Origin: Heligmosomoides polygyrus polygyrus
Taxonomy: Eukaryota > Nematoda > Chromadorea > Rhabditida > Heligmosomidae
Direction: 5' to 3'
Assembly (NCBI GenBank): GCA_947396885.1
Contig: OX377204.1
Span: forward strand, 49,401,139-49,465,138
DNA length: 64,000 nt
Shown: piece by piece, positions 24,001 to 36,000 of the stretch
Layout of the letters: each line of letters begins with the position of its first letter
How positions within the stretch are numbered: the first letter of the stretch is position 1
The notes under the pieces: model-generated
Databases searched by the model: none
What the model saw: the letters and a program-made list of their open reading frames with translations, nothing else
Told to the model about the DNA's origin: nothing
Position numbers and translations under genes: made by a program

Positions 24001-27000
24001 AGCAAAGGCATGGAGAAGAAGTGAACACGTCTTCTCCATGCCTTTGCTCTTTACCCAGTTGTTAAATCGCCTTGGTTTTTTGTGTGGGCGCAGTCCAACA
24101 CTGAATAGAAAGGTCGCAAATATTTAATGTCCTTTGCAACTGCACTCACTGCTTTTTGATAAAACAACAACCCCACGATGCATCCGGCGAGCGGTTACGA
24201 AAAGGGTTTTCATCTCTGTTCGCTAGAAAAATGGCACTTCCCCTTCACTCGTTTGGCTCGTCTTACCATTAGAGCACTGAAATTGTAGCAACCTTATTCA
24301 GCACGAACATCTTTGTACAGATCTTAGCAACAAAGTTCTTGATACAGTGGCGTCCAAAAGTTTGTGAACGCTTGCATTTTGCGCCAGAGCTCCCTTCAAA
24401 TCAGCTTTGGAAATGTGAAATTTGGATATGTTGTGACAAATAACAAACATTCTCATATCGCGTCATCACTGCTGTTCTATATTAGTCCTCTCCATATTTC
24501 AAGTATAAAAACGGAAAAACCGTGAAATCTACCACATAGGTTACAACACTTCGGCAACATTCTTTATTACCAAATGCAAGCAAGTTGTACACAGAAACAA
24601 TGTAGCTGTACTAGTATCGAGTTGCAAAACCTTTTGCTTTAATTACAGCTTCACATCTCCTTGGCATGGACTCTAGAAGCTTGTTGATCACGTCGGGTCC
24701 GATATCTTCCCATTTCTGCCTTAATTGTTCAAACTTTTCGGCCTTGTTTCTTGCTGTGAGACCTGCTAAACTTCTAGCAAGGTGTTCCCAAAGGTGCTCG
24801 ATTGGGCTCAGGTCCGGTGACTGAGAAGGCCACGACATCAGGTGAATTCCATTTGCACTGAACCACTCCTTCACCGTCTTCGAAACATGTTTCGGGTCGT
24901 TGTCCTGTTGGAAAATCCACGGCGTTTGGAAGGTATTTTTAGCGTATGGAAGCATAACATTGTTCAAAATTTCCTGGTAGCGTTTGGAGTCCGTAACTTC
25001 TTGGATGTGGTGAATAGGGCCTGTTCCGTGTGCACTGAAGCATCCCCAGACCATAACGTTTCCTCCGCCATGTTTAGTAATTGGTAGTTGATATATTCTG
25101 TCGTACCTCGCGCCTTTTGGACGTCTAACGTAGTGTGGTCATTGGATCCAAATAGGTTAAACTTGCTCTCGTCACTGAAAAGCACTTTCTTCCAATCGTC
25201 TATCGTCCAGCTCAGATGCTCCTTGGCAAACTGGAGTCTAGCTTTCCTATTCTTCTCGCTGATGAAGGCTTTCTTAACGGGGCGTCGTCCATAGAGTCCA
25301 GCACATCTCGGTCGACGTTTTACCGTGCTCACGCTCACATCTAGGCTATGGTGAGTGGCTACGGACTTTCTTCTATCGACGGCAGTCAGCGACGGGTTAC
25401 GCCTCGACTTCCTCTGGATGACAGAATCATCTCTAGAGGTCGTAATACGTGGTCTGCCTGACTTCGGAGCATCTTCTGCTGTTCCGGAATGTTTCATTCT
25501 TCTGACTATGGCAGCAACTGTCGAAATCCCGCATCCGAAAAGCAGTCCTACCTGTCGATAAGAGACTTTTTTCTGGACGAATCGAAAAATTGCCTCTCGT
25601 ACTTCAGCAGGGATATTCTTTCCTCTCGGCATAACGAGGAGTTTGCTAAAGACCACAGTATATCAATACGCTACTAGATTGGCTTCATAAGAAAATGTAT
25701 TGATAACTACGCTCAATGCTTTAGCAGCTCACCTTTGACTGTTGCGCGCACGTCTGACTTTGCACTTGCAAAAAATCGATAATAACGAACGTAGATCAAG
25801 GGATCGTCATTGCGATCTAATTCGCTACCACATATCCAAATTTCACTCTGTTTGGACCTTTTTGAAGCAAGTTATGTCGAAAAATGCAAGCGTTCGCAAA
25901 CTTTTGGACGCCACTGTACATACAAACATACACATACATACATACATACACACATACATACATACATACATACATACATACATACATACATACATACATA
26001 CGTACATACATACATATTAGGTTGTCCCATAAGTCCCCGCCGTTTTTTTCAACGATTCACTGCAGATTTCGCCGGCGGTTCCTTGCATAGCGCTGCATAG
26101 CTTTCGAAAGAGAATGACTTGCTCTATCAGAACATATATAGCACTTCTTTTTTCATCATGAATTTTGGTCAATTTTTAGGTTAAAGTGAAAAGTGAAAAA
26201 GTGAAAAAGTAGCCATTTGCGCACTTGCTCTCTCCGCTTAGATTTGTAATTTTTTGCGCAGTTTTTTGTAGCACTTGGAAGACAATGTTCTGTACTACAA
26301 GAATATGTGTTGGTGCTATTTTCTCACTTGCCCTTTATTGATTTTTAGTCCATCAAATTGGGGATTCCGACTTTTCCGTCCGAATTTTCACCAAAACTCC
26401 GGTTCTGTGGTTGGACTTTTTTGCTTGGTGTCATATGTCGTTTGGAAGAGGATGTCTTGTTCAGTAAGAATTTGTGTCGCGTTTATTGGCTCACGCTGAT
26501 TTCTGCCGAATAGCAACAACTGAAGAAGGAGAAGGAGTTGTTGGTGAAGACGATTTTTCTCTTTTTGGCATTTTGTTGACATTCAAAAAAAATCAATAAA
26601 CGCGACAAATATTCTTATAGCGCAAGTCATTATCTTTCGAATGACGTATAACACCAACCCAAAAAGTCCAACCACAGAGCAGGAGCTGTCGGCAAAAATA
26701 ACCATCCCCCTTCGGACGTCCCAATTTGATGGCCTAAAAATCAATAAAGGACAAATGAGCAAATAGCACTAACACATATTCTTGTAGCACAGAGCATTGT
26801 CTTCTAAATGCTCAAAAAAACCGCGCTAAAAATTACAAACCTAAGCGGAGAGAAAAAGTGCGCAAATGGCTACTTTTTCACTTTTTCACTTTTCATTCAA
26901 CGATCTAAAAATTGGCAAAATTCATGATGAAGAAAGAAATGCAATACATGCTTTGATAGAGCAAATCATTTTCTTTCGAAAGCTATGCAGCGCTATGCAG

Positions 27001-30000
27001 GAGACCGCCGGCGAAATCTGCAGTGAATCGTTGAAAAAAAAACAGCGAAGACTTATGGGACAATCTAATACATGCATACATACATACATACACAAAGTAA
27101 GGGCTACATACTGATGTATATCAAAAACGCGATAACGATCGGATGTTTCTCATCATTTTTTTTCGAAATTGGAACTCCTTTCCGAACTGACATTGGGGTA
27201 TCGCATATGAGCCCCTAGGGCGATTCCGATCGATATGTACGGTTTGTCGTTCTTCTACCTCACTTTCCTTATGGAATTTCCCCTTATCGACTCGCTGAGC
27301 TTTAGTTCTTAAGAGCAAATGCTATTTATCAATATCTCATGCTCCAAAGGAAGGTTTCTCCATTCTTATGTTACATTCTTTATGAATGAGGATCGGTAAC
27401 ATTCACGCCAAGGAATGCATTGAGCTAGCCTGTTGAATGATCCGTTACAGAGAAACGCCGATTAGTCAGGACTTGCTCAGAAGATGTCCGCACGGTCAAT
27501 GAGCCGCCCTTCCTGAATTCTGCTTCGTGGGCGGGACGAGCATATCGAAGACAAGGGCCGTTACCACCCAATACCTCATGCATTCTCGGGTTTGGAGCGA
27601 GGAGGGGTCCTTCTGTGGAATCAAAGGGCCGTCCCGCCAGCGGTAACATGATATGGGCAGCATTGAGTGGATTGGAAACACTCGGAAAGAAGGCCAGTTA
27701 CATAGTGCCCCTCTCTCTGGATCCTGCCAGTTTTCGCATGCCATGAAGAGGCAGTGCACATGATCTGGATCAGCCTTCGACCATACAGTCAACTGCTCCA
27801 AGAGTTGGACTCTTCTTGATCCAAGAAACCATGAATCAGATGCCTAGCGGGCGTTCATAGACGGTTTGTTGCAACTGTAAATGCAGTGGGGCTATCCAGT
27901 CCACTACGCTTCGTCCTCCCCCGTTGTGAATTGTGAAGTGGGACGTGTGCGTGTATTTCTGGGTTCCTTGATACCGTATCTGGTGGGAGCAAACACGCCG
28001 CTAATTGAGGTGTCGAGCGTCGTATGGCCATTAATCTTCAGCCACACGGCTTACCTTTGCTATGCATTCGGCCCAGCCTCCTCGTTCTTGTGCTTGGCTC
28101 TTGCCAGCTCTTCCAAGGACATTGCGCGACTCTACACCTCATTGATTGCCTGGATTTATTCTCTGAAAAACCGGCTCTGCTTCCTAATTAAGCTAAGAGA
28201 TGAGGGATTTCCTGTGCCTAAGACACTGCTTGTCTAATGCGGATATTTTCTTAAGAAAGAGCGAATAGCTCGTCCACATCATTTTTGGTCCAACTTCCCT
28301 TACTTGTTTCGGTCTTTGTGTCCGTTCACACTTCTCTCTAAAGCGGCCTCCACATCACCCATTGCTAAGCCGCCTCTTGGTCTTTCTTAAGTCAACAAAG
28401 CCACTGCTATTGTTAGTTTCCGAGCTGTCTTCTGAGAGGCACGTTCCATGAAACTCAAAGGCTGAGAGAGGCGGCAAAGGGATGAACGAAATAGAAAGGA
28501 GCGATAGATGTGTATGTCAGAGGAGCATTTGCTGGCACATCGAGCCACTCGTGCTTATAGACCCTCCATCCCGCCCGCCCGAGGTTAGTTCGATCCATTT
28601 TCATCCCACCTACGATGGTGAACGCACACCTCTTGTGCGAGGTGTTGCGCTGTTGTCTTTGCTCGCTCTTACCTTCGGTGATCCACCCATGACATCGAAT
28701 GGCGGATCCGAGAAGAGGCGCTGGCCCGACCAGCATTTCTTAATTTCTACAAAGCTTAGTGGGTTGAATCCCGCACCCTTTCTGTCACACGGCAAGGTAG
28801 GCTCTGTTGTCTTTACTGAAATGAATGAGTAGGGTAAAATACATTGCTCGACGAAAATCTGCCTAAAAGTTCAACCGACCTATTGGCGACGTTATGGACT
28901 TCTTTTGGCACCTCGATCTAGTCAGTTTTTGTGACCGACCCACCTAATTTGTGACAGTGATCTACATGTGAAGGGTACCATCCTCTTCTGACCTTCAAGC
29001 GTCGTAAAAGGTTCGGTGCTTTGAATCTGTTCCGTCACTTGCAGGATTGCATTCAGATGGTTTATAGCAGTCTCCTGTTCATGCACGGCTTTTCTTCGTG
29101 CTTACCTACATAGCGCTGGATTTGAATACGTGCTGGAAGGCACAGAACACATACACACTTTACTTTGGTTAATCAGGATATGGTCTCCTAGCGGCGCGCA
29201 CAAGTTTCTCACTTCATTCAGTTCCTAACAACTTAGGCACGTCCAGGAAACAGCTAAACGCTTTCGAAACTAATTCAGACTGTCTTATCCTCGATCGCGC
29301 TGAAAAGAAATAGCGTGATGAGGAATAAAACAAATAATAATAATAAGGAGCAGTAAAGAGGCTCTCGTTCATCTTACCCTTTAATCTTGATGTCCTAAAA
29401 TGTTAACAAGCCGCTTATTTTTCGTTATTTCCTGAACAATGTCGCCGTGTTGAGCATGAGTGGAGCACCTGCACCAATCTGCTTGCAGTGGCTGTCGTCA
29501 TCGCAATGCTCTCGAGATGTAAACCAACCTCTTCACTCGCGGTACCGGTATCAGAATAAGTAAACAAATAAATCGGCAAATACATTTGGGAGGGCATCAG
29601 TGCTAGGACCACGATTAGAATCGCTGCTCACGGTATGTCATGTTTATTACGAATGCATAAGGCAAACGTTAGAGAAAGAAAGAACAAGGTACAACGAATA
29701 ACAGGAAACGCACATCAGCAATCAAAAGGAAGTTGGCATGATGCAAGGCGATTAGCGTGCTCAGGAAAAATCATGTCTCTACAACATGATTTTCAGCTCT
29801 TCATCTGTCCCGGCGTTAGCAGGGACTGAATGTTTTTGGCTATTTTAGAGTACAGGCCACCCGCTCTGTAGGCAAGCGGCATTGCTCGTAGTTTTAGGAC
29901 GAGGCAGGTATAATTTGGCAACACCGCCTCCAGTGTGGGAATTTTTCATCTTAAAGAACTTGCAAGGTCCGGAATCAGGTGTATTATGCAGAAGCTTGTG

Positions 30001-33000
30001 AATGAGGCAGACGTCAAGAAATTTGCGGCGGATTCCTAAGACGGAAGTCCAAGGTATTTGTTTCTCATTGACGCTCTCGCTACTCGAGTAAATAAGAAAC
30101 TGCCTGTTCGAAGAAGAAGCTTGCCGGTGAAGTTGTTTTGAACCTTTTCTATGGCAAAGATGTCTTTCTTTTTATATGGTGAAAAAACAGATACATTAGA
30201 CTCAACGAGAGGACGTATATAAGTTTTATATATGTTCAAGGCTTTAGCAAGTAGACAAAAAATCTCATTTTTGTCTACTTGCCAAAGCCCTGAAGATATT
30301 TGATGTCCGTAACATAGCTGAGTTACACGTTGTTCGGATGTGTTTCCCAAAATCAAGACTCTTGTCATAGTAAAAAACGAGGTCTCTAACTGAGTCTACT
30401 GCCGATAAAGTGGATTGATTAATGGCATAATCATGATACTGTCCTGATATTCCAGAGTTTAGATGTAGAACAACAGTTTTTTGAGGGGAAGGTGTAACTG
30501 GCACACATTGACCCATTCTGCTAATAAATGTATTGTCTGTTGATACACTAACGCATCGGAAGGGCAAGCGATTGTCCTATAGATCTTCATGTCGTCAGCG
30601 AACATCTTCGTTGTGACATTACATTGTCCCATTATCTCTCGAACCTCAGCAGTAAACACGTTGAAAAGCAGAGGGGAAGGAACCCCTCCTTGTGGAACTC
30701 CGCTGATTGCTCGTCTCACAGTTGAGAACGAGGAATCTACCTTAGCCTGAGAGCAGGATAGCCCAGTATCTCTCTAGGTTCTACCAGAGAGATACTGGGC
30801 TATCCTGCTGTTGCCCATGGGGCCATAAGATAGTGTCGAATGAAACTTTTACTTCTCCAGCTTAAATTTTAGCTTTTCATACGGCATTCTGTCAAACGCC
30901 TTTGCGATGTCGAAGTAAACAACATCGCAAGGACAGTGAATTGCCTCCGTCCAATCATTTAGACACTCTAGCAAGTTAGCTTGAATAGACTTCTTCGGCA
31001 TAAATCCATGCTGTTGCCCATGGGGCCATGAGATATCCAGTGGGTTTTTGGAGTTGGGCACGAAAGTGTCGGTGTGGTAGTGGTGACAGAGTTTTCTATT
31101 CACATTGGGGGGCTTCACCTCCACGATGAAGACCTAGCAGAACTGGGTTGTCCTGCACACAGCTCCGAAGCGATTTCGACAAACCCGAAGTGGAACACTC
31201 AAGACCACTTGAGTGTAATGTGCTGAGTACTTCATTCGCGATGCAGGTGGATGATTCGCTGGTCAGGGTCTGCGAAGGGGCTTCTGCAGCCTTCCCCTTC
31301 CCATCCTGAGAAACTTCCTCTGTGCAAGGCTCGTGAGGCGAAATTCCGGAACTCAGCCTCGATCTCTATCTCCAACGTCCTTCATTCTCTTATGTTTTGC
31401 CACACACTGCGCGAGTCCTCCCTTATCTACAACTCAGCTCCTGTAAAAGCGACGTGACCCTTGCGGGCAGGTGCTTTTACAGCGCAGTGTATACGTTCCG
31501 ACAGATGCTGACCAATGGCGCAGAGATGCTTTTTTCCAGTAGTTGTTTCGTTTTCAATAAAAACTAACATAAGCCTTATAATCTCCTCATCGCTTATATT
31601 ATGAGTTCACTCAACCACGAAACGCTTCTCTCTAGCAATTCCTTAGTTCTTACTTCTCTGACATAATATGAATTGAATACGGTCAGACATAGATTTCTTG
31701 AGCATCTTCTGTACAGAAATTTTGAGTTTTATAACCACCACTCTAGTTATGCTGGAGATGGACAGCGAGGGAGGCAGAGCACTTGGACCACAAGAAGAGT
31801 GAGGAGTGTGCTAAAGCTAATAAGATGATCGTGATATCTCGTGGAATCCCGAGAGAGGGATCGAAGGGAACCTCAAGAAAAACAGAAAGTGAATTGTTTC
31901 TAGGCTGCGCCAATCTGTTAAGAAGTTTGTTGGGAATTTCATACCCCAGATCCTCCCCTAATGCGCAGGCAAAGATGTGCGTGGAATTCAACGCCCTTTT
32001 CTTGCTCAGATGTTCAATCAAAAGAAAGTACATCCAGCTTCTTTCGTATTTATTTATTGTAAACGGGGCTTTAACACACGCAGAATTACCAACTGTGTTA
32101 CCCATTTCCAGTAAGTCACTGCTCCTCAGAAGCATTAGGGGATCTGAAACTGTGTGATTCAAGGCAATTTTATATAGAAGTGCTGATCTGCTGCGCAGTG
32201 GCGTGTGTGTGTGTGTGTTTTCGGCCACTTTTTGTTGCAATGTTTTCTGCTTTTTACAACAGAATTTTTGCTGTCAATTAAACGAAGGTCTCGGTGCTAA
32301 ACGAGTGCGATCTTTTTCTACGGCATTCTGAAAAATTGTTTTTATGCACTTTAAGATACGCCTAAGAGCAATTTTTTATAAGGAGCAAAAATTTTATGGA
32401 AGATCATAGGTTGTATTCAAAGTGCACAGCCTCCTCCAATAAGTGTCCAGAAAATCGTTCACTTGCAGTACTTTTCGAACAAAGTTAGTTCGACTGTTCG
32501 AGAATTCAAGGGTGAAGTTATTCGTTTCGAGATTGCTCTTTATCCTAAATTTCAAAAAATCCTGTTATTTCTTTGCTCGATTACTCGAAAATTTAAAAGG
32601 CGCTTTTTTGTCGGTTCATTCGTCAGAGGAAGAAGTCAAAAAGCTGAGCTGTACTGCCGTGGTGGACATCTCCTGCTAGCCATCGCGTCACCCACAATCT
32701 TCTTCGATTTACAGAAAGGTCGTGTTGCGGTCCTGCAGGACGAGGAGACGCTGCTGCTGATCGCAAGAGCGATAGACCTACGCGACTGCAAGTGCAAGGT
32801 GAGAGGCGCGTGGAATTTCCGCGCTTTTTGGATTGGCTTCTGATGAACGGCAAACTGAAACAGAGCACTGCAAGGCCAGACACACACGAGAAGCACGAAA
32901 AGGGCCCAACGTGGGACAAATTGGATAATTTGGTTGGATAAAAGTTTGCTCATGGCTGAAGCACAGCAAAAACGAACTATGAACTATGAGGCGATGGCTT

Positions 33001-36000
33001 GGATCCATAAGCGGAGCATGCTCGTGACAAATCTTCTTTTAGATTCTCGCCGTGGAAATCCTCTCCGGTCTTTGCTTCGTTCCAGAAGACGGGCACAAAA
33101 AGGTCCTCACAGCACTCACTCAGGTATGCTCAATTCCCGCTCGAGTGCGAGACACCAACCCATGCCTCTGTCTCAGGTTTCGACTGTACTCGGCGAACGC
33201 ACCCGTTTCCAGACGCTCATCAGCGAGTTGCACAGAAGGTTTGGTGTTTTCCACACATACATAAAATCTGTTGTGCCCAGGTCGGCATGCAGAATATAGG
33301 ATGAATATTGGGCCTTACTAGGCCGCGAGATGCTGGACCTTAGCCTTTGGAACCATGGAAAAATCGACCTAATTGTCAAGCTAAAGCGACCCCATTACTC
33401 TATTTTTTACTCAATTCACCCTGTCTTTAAGAGTTCAATGACGGTGAAGGTATCCTAGCAGAGGAGTCCACTGCATCGAAGTGATTTGTTCTCGACTATG
33501 CTCTCCGCCTTACAACACCACAACTGTGGGCGTATCAGAGGGAGCAAACCTCCACACCCTCATCAGATTGCGTGCAATTTTTCAAAAACTGTGGGCGCTT
33601 CAGTGTGGGCTGATAACGCGAAACTGACGCCTGAATACCCTCGTCTAGCTCAGAAATAATCCTGCAAAAGGTTTGAAACTGCCAACTGTCAAGAGCTCCA
33701 AACACAGAACAACAAGAGAATCAAAGCGCCCTCCAGAAATTTAAAGCGCGATCAGCTAACATAATAGTTGTCGATCATGTTCGCAATGAGGTCGCAATGA
33801 GGTCGATCATGTTCGCAATGACTACGAGACACACTTCCAAAACTTATAGAACACAGTACAAAGGTAACGCACATGGATAGCATCTAACGAAGGCTTCTCA
33901 ACAACATAAGCATGGTTTAATGGCCAGATGCGTATCTCTGGTTTATGAAGGCTAGACACATCTTGCAAGAGGTTAGAAAGACGTTGAAACGCGAACACTA
34001 AATTCTGCCGAGACCAAAATGCACTCTACATTGATGAAAATGCAGAAAACTCTACTAGCAATGCATAGACCTCACCCCCGGAACCGATTCCTTGACCACC
34101 CTCTCGCAAGCCCAACGTGCTATTCACTCGGCGATCCAATCGTTGGTGTGCTGTTGAATTCCTGGCGGATGCCTCCCGTGACTGTATCTTCTCGCGTGAC
34201 TGTGTCTATTAGGAATGTATATTTAAAATCTCATGTTGCCGCAACGACTCAAGTTCCAAACCTTTTGCAGGATTATTTATGAGCACGACAAAGGTATCGC
34301 AGACGCCAGTTTTGCGTTTTATTGGCCCGCAACTTATGGTGATGCATGATACTAATTGCAATGAAAGGCGCGAACTTGGATCACCCAACGGGTTTCCGAT
34401 CGAAATCAATTAATCTTAGGACAACATTTGGCTGATAAACTCGGTTCCGAATTTTTTCCACAATTTTTGCTTGCGTCCTTGCTTGACGAGAAGAGGCTGG
34501 ACCACCGCCGAAAATCATCACTATGCCAGGCATAGTGTTCTACGAGGTGGTGGCTGATTTACGCAAGTGAAAGTTCTTTAGTCAAGTCGTAGAGGAGAAG
34601 ACAGTACCTGAGTGTTGGTAACATGTACGGCGACTCGAATTTGGAATAAAAAGGGTGATCTAGCCGGTTGCTCCGGTTGCCGACCACTTCGCTACTCTGC
34701 ACTGCTTGAACACCTTCGAGTGAATTGTCGGAGGACGAATTCGTGACATCGTGAGGCTTACCAGTAATCAGTGCTTCCTCGTAACTGGCTGTCGCTCCAT
34801 TGATGCCATACACGTCGTCCGCCTCCTGTTAGAGAATCACCGCGATAAACAGAGGCCAGTGCATGTCGCCTTCCTCGACTTGGAGAAGGGCTTCAATCGC
34901 TTACCGCGTGAAGTGGTATGATACGCCTTGCAACGTCATGGAATTCCTGACGAGTTCACAGAGTGGGTGCGGATGCTCTACTGCTGCCCAAAGAGTCGAG
35001 TTCAAGCTGCACGTGGAGCCTCGATGGAGTTTCCCATCTGTCGGAGTGCAGGGTTCTGCGCTTTCGCCACTCCTCTTTGTTGTCGTCATGGATGCCATCA
35101 TACGAGATCCTCAGAAATCAGTACTTTGGAGGTTGCGCTATTCTGACGAGGTAATGCTCGCTTGCCAAGATAAAGGTGAGCTCGAGGAAGAGCTGCAAAC
35201 TTGGTGTGATCGTTAAGAGCGGATTGGACTCTATCTGAACGCTAAGAAGACTGATGCCTGACGACGGACCTGAACTGGTCCTGCTCCATCGAAGGTAACG
35301 ACACCGAGCTTTCACATACTTCGGTTTTTAAGTACCCGGGATCGACATTAGGGTCTAATGGCAGTCTGTAGGTTGAAGTGAAGCCACGCGTGAGCGCTGC
35401 TTAGTACAGGTCGTCCTCTCTGACTGGTATGCCTCGCAATAGGAAGAAGCCGTAGCGCATCAAGTCGAAAATCTACAAAGCAGCTTCGACCAGTAGGGCC
35501 CATTACGCAGCAGTTTGGTGTAGCACCGATAGCTGACAAAATGCGAGAAGCTCGGCTGCGATGGTACGGCCATGTTCTTCGCGGAAACGAAGGCAGCGTC
35601 CGCAAGATGGGTTTTTTTTTTCGTGTCCACCCTGACCTAGCACTGGATTGAGAAGGATGGCGCCAGAGCATCAGAAAAGTGGTAGTTGCAACGAACGGGG
35701 ACAGGCGCGGAAGAAAAAGAAGATGATGAAGATGATGGTGATGGTGAGTGATAATTGTAGCGTGTTGAAAAAATCGTCCACAATTCAGTCGTGAGCCTTC
35801 TTATGCTCACGCTGGCATTTCTCACTTATCCCATACAAAGACACTCAGCATCTTGTATTATGCAACAAAGATCATTTCATAGACGAGAACTCAGTGAAAG
35901 TGGAAAATAAAAGACAGGAGGCTTCTGTCAGGGATGGAAGAAGTCGAGAGGCGTTCCATACACTTCAACGTTTCCGGCGTGACTGACAAGGTTGAGATTC

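Larger units (their letters stand above)
29855..31130 (-). mobile_element. CR1-clade LINE fragment, rearranged
   Basis: Minus-strand pieces: [20 protein letters not shown] and [18 protein letters not shown] (31124-30849), [20 protein letters not shown] and [10 protein letters not shown] (30719-30459), and a C-terminal part with [14 protein letters not shown] (30368-30036). Frames are broken, and two micro-inverted duplications interrupt the order. It is a different clade from the RTE elements here. Confidence 0.85.

Noticed and set aside
25742..26100. repetitive [16 protein letters not shown] proteins
   Set aside because: They translate the TACA microsatellite and have no gene context.
27496..27801. 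101-codon minus frame with [16 protein letters not shown]
   Set aside because: No family, start context or splice support; left as unassigned intron sequence.
32463..32843. 126-codon frame ending in formin exon 5
   Set aside because: Only 32715-32798 is family-like; upstream codons are intron read-through before the TTTACAG acceptor.
33231..33299. formin exon 7 reading through its donor into [12 protein letters not shown]
   Set aside because: The continuation does not resemble DAAM and stops at TAG; GTTTGG after AG is an acceptable donor.
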